This document shows, in pieces, positions 39,226 to 48,557 of a DNA stretch of 64,000 nt. The stretch is from Verrucomicrobiota bacterium. Its GTDB lineage: Bacteria; Pseudomonadota; Gammaproteobacteria; Coxiellales; Coxiellaceae. Below the pieces are notes generated by a model. The model was not told where the DNA came from, ran no database searches, and saw only the letters and a list, made by a program, of their open reading frames with translations. How positions within the stretch are numbered: position 1 is the first letter of the stretch; the number at the start of each line of letters is the position of its first letter. Position numbers and translations under genes: made by a program. The DNA is taken from assembly GCA_013287435.1 (NCBI GenBank), contig JABDDU010000001.1:1-64000 (forward strand). The letters run 5' to 3'.

Positions 39226-42003
39226 ATGGCTGATTACAAAAATACCTTAAATTTACCGACCACCGAATTCCCCATGAAAGCGGATTTGCAGAAGCGTGAA
39301 CCCGAGATGCTTTCGCATTGGCAAAAAATAAATTTGTACGAGTTGATTCAAAAAAATAATGTCGATAAACCGACATTTATTTTGCACGATGGTCCGCCGT
39401 ATGCGAATGCAAATATTCACATGGGAACGGCACTCAATAAAACATTAAAAGACATTGTTGTTAAATCAAAAACGTTGAGCGGATTTCATTCGCCCTATGT
39501 GCCGGGATGGGATTGTCATGGTTTGCCGATTGAATTAAATGTTGAAAAAAAATGTGGAAAAGTGGGCGATAAATTAAATGCAACAGAATTTCGAAAAGCG
39601 TGTCGAGAATATGCAACCTCGCAAGTTGCATTACAAAAAGCGGATTTTGAACGCTTGGGTGTGTTGGGAGATTGGCAGCATCCGTATTTAACAATGGATT
39701 TTAGTTATGAAGCGAATGCCGTGCGCGCATTGGCAAAGATCGTTGCGAACGGACACTTATTGCGTGGCCAAAAACCGGTGCATTGGTGCACTGCGTGTGC
39801 GTCTGCATTGGCAGAAGCAGAAGTGGAATATAAAGAAAAAACATCGCCGGCGATTGATGTGGCGTTTGATGTGGTGGATGCTGAAAAATGTTTTTCACTT
39901 TTTTCTCACACTCACACTCACACTCACACTTGCTCTATTGTGATTTGGACGACGACACCGTGGACTTTACCCGCTAACGAAGCAATCTCCGTTCATCCTG
40001 AAGCTAATTATGTGTTGGTTGAAACGCGGAAGGAAAAAACGTCTTTCATTCTCGCTGAAGATTTATTAGTGAATGTGATGGCGCGTTACCAAATCACTGA
40101 TTATAAAATTCTTGGAAAAACACTTGGCAAAAATTTAGAAAATCTTTTATGTCAACACCCCTTTTTAGATAAAAAAGTGCCGATTATTTTAGGCGAACAT
40201 GTGACGATGGAAGCAGGAACGGGTGCGGTGCATACTGCGCCTGCCCACGGTCAAGATGATTATGTGATTGGCGTAAAATATCATTTACCTATGCGAAATC
40301 CTGTCAATGCGCAAAGTTGTTTTAGCGATGACGTGCCGCATTTTGCAGGATTACATGTATTTAAAGCCAATGATCCTATTATTGAACATTTAAAAAATTC
40401 AGGACATTTATTGCATCAAGAAAATATTACGCACAGCTACGCGCATTGTTGGCGTCACAAAACACCCTTGATTTTCAGGGCAACGCCGCAATGGTTTATT
40501 AGTATGACGCAAAAGCATTTGCGCGAATCAGCATTAAATGCGATACCGAAAGTAAAATGGATTCCGAGTTGGGGTGAGCAGCGTATTTTTAAAATGATTG
40601 AAGCGCGCCCTGATTGGTGTATTTCGCGTCAACGCGCGTGGGGAATTCCCATTACTTTATTGGTGCATAAAAAAACCGGTGAATTGCATCCAGATACTTT
40701 AAAAATAATGGAAAAAGCAGCGTTGTTGATTGAGAAAAATGGAATCGATGCGTGGCATGACTGTGATATTAAAACAGTAGTGAATGACGCAGAAAATTAC
40801 GACAAAATAACCGATGTATTAGACGTTTGGTTTGATTCGGGTGTTTCTCATTTTTGTGTGTTGGAAAAACGCCCTGAATTATCGGAGCCCGCGGATTTAT
40901 ATTTGGAAGGTTCTGATCAACACCGCGGTTGGTTTCACACGTCATTATTAACGGCCGTTGCGATGCGTGAAAATGCGCCCTACAAATCCGTGTTAACGCA
41001 TGGTTATGTTGTAGATGCAGAAGGTCGTAAGATGTCGAAATCATTAGGCAATACCGTTTCACCCGCAGATATTGTTAAAAAATACGGTGCTGATGTATTG
41101 CGATTATGGGTGATGTCGGGTGATTACACGGATGATATTAGTGTATCCGATGAAATTTTAAATCGTTGTAGCGATACCTATCGCAGAATTCGAAATACGA
41201 TGCGATTTTTATTATCGAATTTATTTGATTTTAATCCTGAAAAAGAATGTGTGGATTCCAACAATTTACTCGCACTCGATGCATGGATGATTTCTCGCGT
41301 GCAGCAATTACAACAAGAAATTATAAATGCCTTTAATACCTATCAATTTCCCACTATTTATCATTTGATTCATAATTTTTGCAGCGTTGATTTGGGGGGT
41401 TTTTATTTGGATGTGATTAAAGATCGTTTATATACTGCTGCAAAAACAGGTGTTCCGCGTCGTTCAGCGCAAACCGCTTTGTATTATATGTGTGAAGCGA
41501 TGGTGCGATGGTTAGCGCCCGTGATGAGCTTTACAGCGGATGAAATTTGGAAATGCATGCCGGGAAAACGCACTGAATCTGTATTTTTAAATACGTGGTT
41601 CACTCAATTTCCAACATTACATCAATCACCCATTGATTGGTTGTGGTTAATGAATGTGCGCAATGACGTGAATAAAGTATTAGAAACTTATCGCGCTGAA
41701 GGAAAAATGGGTTCTGCATTGGAAGCGGAAGTGACGATCAATGCCGCGAACGGTTCTTATGAAAAATTAAAATCATTGGGCGATGAATTGCGGTTTTTCT
41801 TTATCGTTTCAAATGCACGTGTTGCATTCATTGAATCTTCTGATGCGCCCATTAAAATTGACGTAACAGTGTCGGCACATCAAAAATGCGAACGTTGTTG
41901 GCATCGTCGCGAAGAGGTGGGATCTGATAAAGCGCATGAGACGATTTGTGGACGTTGTGTGGAAAATGCATTTGGTCGTGGTGAAGAAAGGTGTTTTGCG
42001 TAG
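39226..42003 (+). CDS. ileS: Isoleucyl-tRNA synthetase
   Basis: 925 residues. The HIGH motif is [11 protein letters not shown] (near 57-67), [15 protein letters not shown] (near 603), and the C-terminal zinc site [12 protein letters not shown]...CGRC. It charges tRNA-Ile. GAGG precedes the ATG. An in-frame run of four His-Thr pairs at residues 228-235, encoded by CACACT repeats, lies in the editing-domain junction just before [14 protein letters not shown]; it is not part of the family consensus. It is in the order ribF...ileS-(BRO)-lspA-ispH. Confidence 0.97.
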   Translation: MADYKNTLNLPTTEFPMKADLQKREPEMLSHWQKINLYELIQKNNVDKPTFILHDGPPYANANIHMGTALNKTLKDIVVKSKTLSGFHSPYVPGWDCHGLPIELNVEKKCGKVGDKLNATEFRKACREYATSQVALQKADFERLGVLGDWQHPYLTMDFSYEANAVRALAKIVANGHLLRGQKPVHWCTACASALAEAEVEYKEKTSPAIDVAFDVVDAEKCFSLFSHTHTHTHTCSIVIWTTTPWTLPANEAISVHPEANYVLVETRKEKTSFILAEDLLVNVMARYQITDYKILGKTLGKNLENLLCQHPFLDKKVPIILGEHVTMEAGTGAVHTAPAHGQDDYVIGVKYHLPMRNPVNAQSCFSDDVPHFAGLHVFKANDPIIEHLKNSGHLLHQENITHSYAHCWRHKTPLIFRATPQWFISMTQKHLRESALNAIPKVKWIPSWGEQRIFKMIEARPDWCISRQRAWGIPITLLVHKKTGELHPDTLKIMEKAALLIEKNGIDAWHDCDIKTVVNDAENYDKITDVLDVWFDSGVSHFCVLEKRPELSEPADLYLEGSDQHRGWFHTSLLTAVAMRENAPYKSVLTHGYVVDAEGRKMSKSLGNTVSPADIVKKYGADVLRLWVMSGDYTDDISVSDEILNRCSDTYRRIRNTMRFLLSNLFDFNPEKECVDSNNLLALDAWMISRVQQLQQEIINAFNTYQFPTIYHLIHNFCSVDLGGFYLDVIKDRLYTAAKTGVPRRSAQTALYYMCEAMVRWLAPVMSFTADEIWKCMPGKRTESVFLNTWFTQFPTLHQSPIDWLWLMNVRNDVNKVLETYRAEGKMGSALEAEVTINAANGSYEKLKSLGDELRFFFIVSNARVAFIESSDAPIKIDVTVSAHQKCERCWHRREEVGSDKAHETICGRCVENAFGRGEERCFA
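39907..39930 (+). repeat. (CACACT)4 microsatellite inside ileS
   Basis: Four exact units read as HTHTHTHT. The unit is the complement of the GTGAGT-type repeat found in intergenic hairpins. Being 6 bp, it stays in frame when it expands or contracts. Confidence 0.9.
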
Positions 42004-42031
42004 AAAAATTATTTATAAACAATGAGTTATG

Positions 42032-42065
42032 CAAAGGGGGGTGGCAATTTGCCCCCCCCCCTTTG
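42032..42065. terminator. G/C-run stem-loop after ileS
   Basis: CAAAGGGGGG, loop around TGGCAATTTGCC, then CCCCCCTTTG: a strong stem 29 bp after the ileS stop. There is no T-run on either side, so it may be a pause or RNA-stabilising structure rather than a classical terminator. The rest of the 156-bp gap to the next gene shows nothing. Confidence 0.5.
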
Positions 42066-42159
42066 TAACTAGAACCAAAGGAAAAAAACACGGTATTTTT
42101 TTAAAAAAGATTCTGTGTGAAAATAGCCATCTCCCTACAAATAAATTTAGGATGGTGTT

Positions 42160-42996
42160 ATGAATAACGAAAAGTCGATTGTGTTATTTCAAGAGAAAAC
42201 CGTTCGTCGAGTATGGTATAACGATACTTGGTTTTTTGTGATCATTGACATCATCGCTGCATTGACCGATTCACCGCAACCGGATGGTTATCTTAAAGAT
42301 CTTCGACGCCGTGATTCTGAATTAAGTCGTCGCTGGAAAGATCTTGCGGTGTTGTTGTTTGTGGAGACAGAAGGGGGTTCACAAAAAATAAATTGTTCGA
42401 ATACAGAAAATATTTTTCGAATTATTCAGTCTATTCCATCACCTAAAGCAGAACCTTTTAAGCGGTGGTTGGCAAAAGTGGGTTATGAACGCATTCAGGA
42501 AATTGAAAATCCGGAAATAGCACAAGAGCGAATGAAAAAGTTTTACGAACTCAAAGGATATTCAAAAGACTGGATTGATAAACGATTGCGCGGAATCGCG
42601 ATAAGACAAAATTTAACCGATGAGTGGAAAGAGCGTGGTATTGCTAATGATAAAGATTACGCAATTTTAACGGCAGAAATTTCAAAAGCAACATTTGGTA
42701 TGACACCAACAGAGTATAAAAATTTTAAAAATTTACCACGGCAATCAAACGAAAATTTGCGCGATCACATGACTGATTTGGAATTAATTTTTACGATGCT
42801 GGGTGAAAAAGTGACGACAGAAATTTCAAAACAAGAAAAACCCAACCGAATGCCAGAACATAAAAAAGTGGCGAGACGAGGTGGTAATGTTGCTGGTAAC
42901 GCTCGAAAAGATACTGAAAAAGAATTAAAAAAAAGTGTCATTAATCCGAAAAATTATTTACAAAATGCGAAAATAGAACATGACAGAATCGACTAA
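42160..42996 (+). CDS. BRO-N domain protein (phage antirepressor-like)
   Basis: 278 residues. The BRO-N domain covers about 1-115: VRRVWYNDTWFFVIIDIIAAL, YLKDLRRRD, FRIIQSIPSPKAEPFKRWLA. The middle region (YAILTAEISKATFGMTPTEY, NLRDHMTDLELIFTMLGE) is typical of stand-alone chromosomal BRO proteins. The C-terminus is basic (HKKVARRGGNVAGNARKDTE). BRO-N is a DNA-binding domain of phage and virus origin. Its end overlaps the lspA start by 17 bp, so it has been inserted into the ileS-lspA operon. Function unknown. Confidence 0.85.
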   Translation: MNNEKSIVLFQEKTVRRVWYNDTWFFVIIDIIAALTDSPQPDGYLKDLRRRDSELSRRWKDLAVLLFVETEGGSQKINCSNTENIFRIIQSIPSPKAEPFKRWLAKVGYERIQEIENPEIAQERMKKFYELKGYSKDWIDKRLRGIAIRQNLTDEWKERGIANDKDYAILTAEISKATFGMTPTEYKNFKNLPRQSNENLRDHMTDLELIFTMLGEKVTTEISKQEKPNRMPEHKKVARRGGNVAGNARKDTEKELKKSVINPKNYLQNAKIEHDRID

Positions 42997-43471
42997 AAAA
43001 GCCTGGCCGTGGATTTATCTCAGTATTTTTATTATTGTGTGCGATCAATTCACGAAATATCTTGTTTTAAAGCATTTTACAGAACAAACGATTGTTCATA
43101 TATTTCCTTTTTTAAATTTTATTTTGAGCTTTAATGCGGGTGCATCATTTGGTTTTTTAGATGCACAAAGTGGTTGGCAAATTTATTTATTGTCAGCTGT
43201 ATCGATCATTGTTTCGATTATATTAATTACTTGGTTGTGCCGTCATGCGCGATCGGAATGGATGATTGCAATGCCTGTGAGTTTGGTGTTGGGTGGTGCG
43301 TTGGGAAATTTAATGGATCGACTTCGTTTTGGATTTGTAACCGATTTTATTGATTTTCATGTGAACGGTTGGCATTTTGCGACATTTAACATCGCTGATT
43401 CCGCCGTTTCTGTCGGAGCGACGTGGATCGTATTGAGATTATTATATGAAAGTTTTACTCGCGAATCCTAG
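42980..43471 (+). CDS. lspA: Lipoprotein signal peptidase
   Basis: 163 residues, four membrane segments. Conserved boxes are [39 protein letters not shown] and [11 protein letters not shown], with the two catalytic Asp in the last two. It cleaves prolipoprotein signal peptides. The start lies inside the BRO-N gene and the end overlaps ispH by 26 bp. Confidence 0.95.
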   Translation: MTESTKKAWPWIYLSIFIIVCDQFTKYLVLKHFTEQTIVHIFPFLNFILSFNAGASFGFLDAQSGWQIYLLSAVSIIVSIILITWLCRHARSEWMIAMPVSLVLGGALGNLMDRLRFGFVTDFIDFHVNGWHFATFNIADSAVSVGATWIVLRLLYESFTRES

Positions 43472-44396
43472 GGGTTTTTGTGCTGGCGTTGATCGTGCCA
43501 TCGAAATTGTTGAGCGTGCACTCGATCAATTAGGCGCGCCCATTTATGTGCGTCATGAGGTTGTGCACAATAAACCCGTGGTTGAAAGATTAAAAGCAAA
43601 GGGCGCTATTTTTCTCGATGATATTAGTGAAGTGCCCAAGGGTGCGACACTCATTTTTAGCGCGCATGGTGTTTCACAGGCTGTTCGACAATTAGCGCGA
43701 GAACGTCAATTTAATTTGTTTGATGCAACCTGTCCTTTGGTGACCAAAGTCCACATGGAAGTCGCGCGTTATGCGAAGAAAAATATCGAATGCATTTTGA
43801 TTGGTCATGCGGGACATCCAGAAGTCGAAGGCACGATGGGGCAATATCATAATGAAAATGCCGGTATTTATTTGATTGAAACACTCGATGATGTTTTTAC
43901 ATTAACCCTAAAAAATCCAGATCAATGTGCTTATGTCACGCAAACGACTCTGTCAGTGAATGATACGATTGAAATTATTTCCGCATTAAAAACAAAATTT
44001 CCGAAAATGACCTGTCCGAAAAAAGATGATATTTGCTATGCAACAACAAATCGCCAAGAGGCAGTGACACAGCTGTCAAGATTATGTGATGTGATGATTG
44101 TGGTCGGATCGATTGAAAGTTCCAATTCCAATCGGTTAAAAGAATTGGCAGAACGGTTGGGTTGTCGCGCGTATTTATTGGATAATCCGAATGAAATGCA
44201 GCGTGAGTGGTTTGATCATGTAAAAATTGTTGGTGTGACTGCAGGCGCATCAGCACCAGAAGATTTGGTGCAACAGGTCGTTGCGAAATTGTGTGAATGG
44301 GGTGCGACTGTTTCCGAAGAAATGCCTGGTGTCGAAGAAAATATTACGTTTGCGTTGCCGAAGACGTTGAGGGATGCGCACTTGTTGAAAAACTAA
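43446..44396 (+). CDS. ispH: 4-hydroxy-3-methylbut-2-enyl diphosphate reductase
   Basis: 316 residues. [20 protein letters not shown] (first cluster Cys), [22 protein letters not shown] (second Cys), and [14 protein letters not shown] (third Cys) mark the [4Fe-4S] enzyme that ends the MEP pathway. It overlaps lspA. Its 3' end overlaps the convergent reductase by 4 bp. Confidence 0.96.
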   Translation: MKVLLANPRGFCAGVDRAIEIVERALDQLGAPIYVRHEVVHNKPVVERLKAKGAIFLDDISEVPKGATLIFSAHGVSQAVRQLARERQFNLFDATCPLVTKVHMEVARYAKKNIECILIGHAGHPEVEGTMGQYHNENAGIYLIETLDDVFTLTLKNPDQCAYVTQTTLSVNDTIEIISALKTKFPKMTCPKKDDICYATTNRQEAVTQLSRLCDVMIVVGSIESSNSNRLKELAERLGCRAYLLDNPNEMQREWFDHVKIVGVTAGASAPEDLVQQVVAKLCEWGATVSEEMPGVEENITFALPKTLRDAHLLKN

Positions 44397-45550
44397 CTAT
44401 GATCGTATAAACCCATTTTAATTATCCGCACCATTTTTTTCAGCGTAATACTGTCGCGATAGGTTGTGCGACCACTGAAAATATCCATAAAACGATTAAT
44501 GGTGTGAACCGATAATCGCGATGATAATAACGCCGACATATTCCAATTTAAAAAATAAGTGGCAATGCGCGCAATCCGAAAATCTTTTCCGATGTTTTGA
44601 TGAAATGCGCGATTATATTTTTTTAGCTCAGTGATATTATTTTCTGATACTGCTTTTGCGATAGCGTGTGCGGCAAGATAACCGCTTTTTATCGCAGGGC
44701 GAATGCCTTCAGCTGTCAGTGGATCAACACACCCTGCACCTTCACCAATTAACATAATGCGATTGTGCACTAATTTTTTTCGTCCGCTATAAAGTTGTAT
44801 TGGATGACCATGTAAATGCGCACGATTGATGTCATTCACATTTTGTTGTTGTAAATAATAATTTAATTTTTTGGGCAATCCTGCGCGATCATCCGCTTTA
44901 TTTTTTTTCTTGTTGCCAAAAAAACCACCGATACCCATGGATAATCCATCGGATTTTGGAAAAACCCAAGCATAACCACTGCGTATGTGGTCAAAATTAA
45001 TTTCCATCACGCTACTATTTTGTCTTTGATAGTGTTCATATTCTAATGCAGCGGCGACATTATTGTTGGGTGAAATATTTAATTTTCGCGCTAATTTTCC
45101 AGCGCCACCTTCTGCCAATACTGCTATTTTCCCGAGAAAATCACCGTTTTTTGTTTTGACAGTCACCTGTGTTTTTGTATTTTCAATATCGATCACTGCA
45201 CAACTTGTCATGACATCAACGCCACAGCGTTTTGTTTTTTCAACCAAAAAATCATCAAAATGTTCACGTCGCACCATTAAAATATCGCAACTCGCTTTTT
45301 CTTGTTGACCATTGGCCACGATAGATAATTGTTCACAACGAGAATCGAGCGCTTCGCTTAAATCAAAATCGAGATAATTATGCACGTCAGGTGAAATGCC
45401 ACCGCCGCACGGTTTATATCGGGGAAATTGTGCTTTATCGATTAATAATACAGATGCGGATGGATTCAGTCGTTTTACATTGTAAGCGCAGCTCGATCCA
45501 GAGGGACCTGCGCCGATAATAATGACATCGTATAATTTATGTGAAGTCAT
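44393..45550 (-). CDS. Geranylgeranyl reductase-family FAD oxidoreductase
   Basis: 385 residues. The FAD-binding GxGxxG is [18 protein letters not shown] (9-26) and the family CGGG motif is [11 protein letters not shown]. GDxxG-like [17 protein letters not shown] lies in the C-terminal half. Such enzymes reduce isoprenoid double bonds; the substrate here is unknown. The start overlaps the stop of the upstream CBS gene by 4 bp, so they form a two-gene unit. Confidence 0.8.
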   Translation of the reverse strand: MTSHKLYDVIIIGAGPSGSSCAYNVKRLNPSASVLLIDKAQFPRYKPCGGGISPDVHNYLDFDLSEALDSRCEQLSIVANGQQEKASCDILMVRREHFDDFLVEKTKRCGVDVMTSCAVIDIENTKTQVTVKTKNGDFLGKIAVLAEGGAGKLARKLNISPNNNVAAALEYEHYQRQNSSVMEINFDHIRSGYAWVFPKSDGLSMGIGGFFGNKKKNKADDRAGLPKKLNYYLQQQNVNDINRAHLHGHPIQLYSGRKKLVHNRIMLIGEGAGCVDPLTAEGIRPAIKSGYLAAHAIAKAVSENNITELKKYNRAFHQNIGKDFRIARIATYFLNWNMSALLSSRLSVHTINRFMDIFSGRTTYRDSITLKKMVRIIKMGLYDHS

Positions 45551-46110
45551 ACACCATTGCCAAATACATCGGCGATATCCATATGTAATTGCTTACTGAT
45601 TTGCGATGCGGTAAAAATGCCGCGAATAATTTGCATGTCGGGATGTTTGCTGCTCGGTGAAACAGCGAGCGCGTAATGCTGTTTGTGTTCTGATAAAGTT
45701 TTGACAATATGACCTACTTTTGCGGATTTAATAGTTGCAAAATCCAGTGCGGTAATTTCGGTGTACGGAACCATAATCGTTCGCACCAACACTTGATCGC
45801 GATGAATGCGTCGCTCCTGAATCACCTTAATCGGCTTTTCGCCCCAGACATCTTCTGAGCTGATAATACCCTGAAAATGTTTTTCTTCATTAATCACCAA
45901 TAATAAATGCACGCCGCTGACTTCCATTTCTTTAATGGCGTGATCCATGGTTTCATTGGGATCGATGGTATGCGGTGCCGCCAGTGTAAAATCCGCCATA
46001 ACAGATAAGGCGGGATCGTCCATATGCACCAATTCAGGTAATTGATGTGTGTGAAGCATGGTGCCGTTGGGGAGAATAACAGTGGTTGGCAGAGATTCGT
46101 ATTTAGCCAT
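45547..46110 (-). CDS. CBS-domain protein
   Basis: 187 residues with two CBS repeats (about 35-90 and 105-180): DPNETMDHAIKEMEVSGVHL and GHIVKTLSEHKQHYALAV. Such pairs bind adenine nucleotides and regulate partners. AGGA lies 6 nt before the ATG. It is coupled to the reductase gene. The regulated partner is not evident; it could be the reductase. Confidence 0.75.
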   Translation of the reverse strand: MAKYESLPTTVILPNGTMLHTHQLPELVHMDDPALSVMADFTLAAPHTIDPNETMDHAIKEMEVSGVHLLLVINEEKHFQGIISSEDVWGEKPIKVIQERRIHRDQVLVRTIMVPYTEITALDFATIKSAKVGHIVKTLSEHKQHYALAVSPSSKHPDMQIIRGIFTASQISKQLHMDIADVFGNGV

Positions 46111-46213
46111 GGGTATTCCTGCGTTGTAAAATGACTATCCAAAGTTTACATGATTATGTTAGCATCGCAAAAATAAATTTATTATAGTTACATTCTGTTT
46201 TTTGGAGATATTG

Positions 46214-46390
46214 ATGGAAGAAGAAGCGTGTACGCATCAACAAAAAACAATTAGCGCAAAAGATTTACCGCTCAGTTGCCCGATGCCCAATGAACGCTTA
46301 TGGGATGGGCATCCGCGGGTGTATTTGGATATTGAAAAAACAGGGCGAGTGGTGTGTCCGTACTGTGAAACTGAATACAACTTAGTGTGA
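46214..46390 (+). CDS. Zinc-finger CHCC-type protein (NDUFS6-like)
   Basis: 58 residues from the ATG at 46214 (GGAG 7 nt upstream). Zinc ligands are C in LSCPMPNERLWDGHP (Cys, His) and CPYCETEY (two Cys). This fold is that of mitochondrial NDUFS6 and its bacterial homologues; the bacterial function is unclear. The stop (TGA) lies in the GTGAGT repeat; a family B element follows 5 bp later. Confidence 0.8.
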   Translation: MEEEACTHQQKTISAKDLPLSCPMPNERLWDGHPRVYLDIEKTGRVVCPYCETEYNLV

Positions 46391-46395
46391 GTGTG

Positions 46396-46570
46396 CAGTC
46401 ACTCCCGCTGAACAGTGAATTTTTATCTTTGGGGGATATTGAATGATAATTTGTTTCGGAAATGCTCATGTACAGATCAAGTACACTCCGCTTTCCTCAA
46501 CAAATTATCCTTCAATCTCCCCTCAAATCTAAAAATTTAAGTTAATCAACCTGCTGAGCGGGAACTACTG
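46396..46570. mobile_element. Family B miniature element, 175 bp, copy 2
   Basis: The ends are CAGTCACTCCCGCT and (reverse complement) CAGTAGTTCCCGCT. A 9-bp duplication, GTGAGTGTG, lies at 46387-46395 and 46571-46579, although it is embedded in a GTGAGT microsatellite. Arms pair as in copy 1 (19691). The central hairpin is at 46458-46496. The element split a microsatellite between the zinc-finger gene and waaF. Confidence 0.8.
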
Positions 46571-47599
46571 GTGAGTGTGAGTGTGAACGGGAGACCATGC
46601 AAGATTTTAATCATCGGGCCTTCCTGGATTGGCGACATGATGATGTCGCACACGTTATTTCAATTGTTGCATCAACAAAATCCCGAGTGTGAATTGCATG
46701 TGTTAGCGCCAGCGTGGAGCGAAGCATTATTAGCGCGCATGCCAGAAATAAAAAAACGTATTGTGTTGCCGTTTGGTCATGGACAATTGCAATTGCGAAA
46801 ACGTTATCAATTTGCCAAACAATTACGCGCTGAAAAATACGATCAAGTGATTGTGTTACCCAACTCCTTTAAATCAGCGTTAATTCCGTATTGGGCGAAT
46901 ATTCCGAAGCGCACGGGTTGGTTGGGTGAATATCGTTTTGGATTATTAAATGACGCACGAACATTAAATAAAAAATTATTATTAAAAATGGTTGAGCGAT
47001 ATGCAGCACTTGCTTTTTCGCGTGAAACCATTTTGCCAGCCAATTTACCCATGCCAAAATTAGTGATTCAAAAAGAAAATGTGGATCATGCATTGGAGAA
47101 ACATCAGCTGGTGCGACCGCAGCAATTGATATTAGCATTATGTCCGGGCGCGGAATTTGGATCGGCAAAACGGTGGCCAACAAAATATTATGCCGCTGTT
47201 GCGAATCAAAAATTAGCGGAAGGATGGGCGGTGTGGATTTTTGGATCTCCCAATGATTGTGCGATCAGTGACGAAATTCAAAGGATGACCCATCAAAAAT
47301 GTGTTAATTTAACGGGAAAAACCACTCTTTCTGAAGCGGTTGATTTATTGTCATTGGTGAATGGGGTTGTTGCGAATGATTCGGGGTTAATGCATATTGC
47401 GGCAGCGTTGAATTGTTTTGTGATTGCGTTATATGGTCCTACATCACCGGATTTTGCACCGCCATTGACCGATAACGCAAAAATTTTAAAAACAAATTTA
47501 GAGTGTCAGCCTTGTCGTCAAAGAGAATGTCCGTTGAAACATCATCATTGTATGGAGTGGTTGCGGCCGGAGGAGGTGTTGTCAGTGATCAGTGTCTGA
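46571..47599 (+). CDS. waaF: ADP-heptose:LPS heptosyltransferase II
   Basis: 342 residues. KILIIGPSWIGDMMMSHTLF is the N-terminal signature; LCPGAEFGSAKRWPTKYYA and ANDSGLMHIAAALNCFVIALYG belong to the ADP-heptose-binding C-domain. It adds the second heptose of the LPS inner core. There is no in-frame ATG before the conserved core: the first codons GTG-AGT-GTG-AGT-GTG come from the microsatellite and the target duplication of the family B element. A GTG start at 46571, 46577 or 46583 is therefore required. A close out-of-frame ATG at 46597 would not give WaaF. Confidence 0.92.
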   Translation: MSVSVNGRPCKILIIGPSWIGDMMMSHTLFQLLHQQNPECELHVLAPAWSEALLARMPEIKKRIVLPFGHGQLQLRKRYQFAKQLRAEKYDQVIVLPNSFKSALIPYWANIPKRTGWLGEYRFGLLNDARTLNKKLLLKMVERYAALAFSRETILPANLPMPKLVIQKENVDHALEKHQLVRPQQLILALCPGAEFGSAKRWPTKYYAAVANQKLAEGWAVWIFGSPNDCAISDEIQRMTHQKCVNLTGKTTLSEAVDLLSLVNGVVANDSGLMHIAAALNCFVIALYGPTSPDFAPPLTDNAKILKTNLECQPCRQRECPLKHHHCMEWLRPEEVLSVISV

Positions 47600-47735
47600 G
47601 GTACGACTTTGTACACGACAATTTTTAATAGCGCTACTGTATCTCTGCGTTATTTGAAATTTTTGTCATGTACAAAGCAGTAAAATTTAAATCATGCCTC
47701 TGATCACTGATCACTGATCACTGATCACTGATCAC
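47588..47735. repeat. Microsatellite hairpin, TGATCAC unit, split by a family C-like element
   Basis: The left side is CAGTGATCAGTGTCTGAGGT; the right side is the core AAATCATGCCTCTGATCACT followed by five TGATCAC units. The arms pair through the CAGTGATCAG / CTGATCACTG complement. A 71-bp family C-like piece lies in the loop (47607-47677). The right arm provides the C-terminal codons and stop of the convergent glycosyltransferase. Confidence 0.75.
47607..47677. mobile_element. Family C-like miniature element, 71 bp
   Basis: The ends CTTTGTACACGACAATTTTT and AAATTTTTGTCATGTACAAAG are inverted repeats of the family C type. No target duplication is visible (TACGA-type bases left, CAGTA right), so it is older or a chimera. 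The interior does not match the other copies. Confidence 0.55.
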
Positions 47736-48476
47736 TTCACACAACCCCATCAACTTCACATGCCGATAATAACTACTTTCCGCCGATGAAACCGCAACGA
47801 TAAATCCTATTTTTCCATCCAAAAAACCCAAGCGAAAAAAATACGATCGCATAAACGCCCACCATCCAGAAAAAATAGCTTTCAGTAAATTCGTTTTTTT
47901 CCCGCGTTCAAAACGCATTTTTGCAGACAGTGTTGTGTAGGTATTCATGCGTTGCATTAATGCTTCGAAGGATTGATAACTGTTATGAAACAACGGAGAT
48001 TTTAATGGCGCGATGCGCTGATCCGTGATTATTCTTTCATGCACACTATCGTCACTAAAACGTGCGCTACCTCGTTTAAATAAACGCGTGACTTTGTCTT
48101 TGCCGACATCACCAAAGCGAATCCATTCACCACAATATTGATTGCGTCGTGGCAATGTAAAAACCGTTTTTTCAGAATGTTGTATCACCTGTGTTATTTC
48201 TTCCTGTAATTTATGATCAATCCATTCATCACTATCTATTGAGAATATCCAATCGCCCGTTGCTTTTTCGAGCGCGCGATTTTTTTGCGGACCAAATCCC
48301 GGCCAATCGGTTTGAAAAAGCTTATCTGTATATTGACGACAGAGTGAAATGGTTTGGTCGGTGCTGCCTGAATCTAACACAATGATTTCATCGGCAAATG
48401 CGACAGATTGCAGGCATTTTTCAATCGTTTCAGAGCTGTTTTTTGTGATAATAATGATGCTTAATGATGGTTTCAT
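47718..48476 (-). CDS. Family 2 glycosyltransferase, WaaE/KdtX-like
   Basis: 252 residues. The GT2 fold is shown by SIIIITKNSSETIEKCLQSV, VLDSGSTDQT, and FSIDSDEWID (the DxD motif). FGPQKNRALEKATGDW is typical of WaaE-like enzymes that add a sugar to LPS heptose I. Its position between waaF and hldE agrees with LPS core assembly. The last residues (SDQ-stop) are encoded by the adjacent TGATCAC repeat. Confidence 0.85.
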   Translation of the reverse strand: MKPSLSIIIITKNSSETIEKCLQSVAFADEIIVLDSGSTDQTISLCRQYTDKLFQTDWPGFGPQKNRALEKATGDWIFSIDSDEWIDHKLQEEITQVIQHSEKTVFTLPRRNQYCGEWIRFGDVGKDKVTRLFKRGSARFSDDSVHERIITDQRIAPLKSPLFHNSYQSFEALMQRMNTYTTLSAKMRFERGKKTNLLKAIFSGWWAFMRSYFFRLGFLDGKIGFIVAVSSAESSYYRHVKLMGLCEVISDQ

Positions 48477-48513
48477 TTTGGGCTCTGAGAGGGCATAATG
48501 TGAGCCAAATTAT

Positions 48514-48556
48514 ATCATAGTGATCAGTGACACTGATAACAGATAACAGACAAAAC
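48514..48556. repeat. Degenerate TGATCA/GATAACA repeat before hldE
   Basis: CATAGTGATCAGTGACACTG followed by two ATAACAGA-like units, ending 2 bp before the hldE ATG region. It combines units seen in the 33861 and 47588 elements but has no CCTCTGA core and no partner arm. Confidence 0.5.
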
Positions 48557-48557
48557 A

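Noticed and set aside
42160-42996. Prophage remnant around the BRO-N gene
   Set aside because: Both neighbours are core operon genes and no other phage gene, integrase or attachment repeat is visible.
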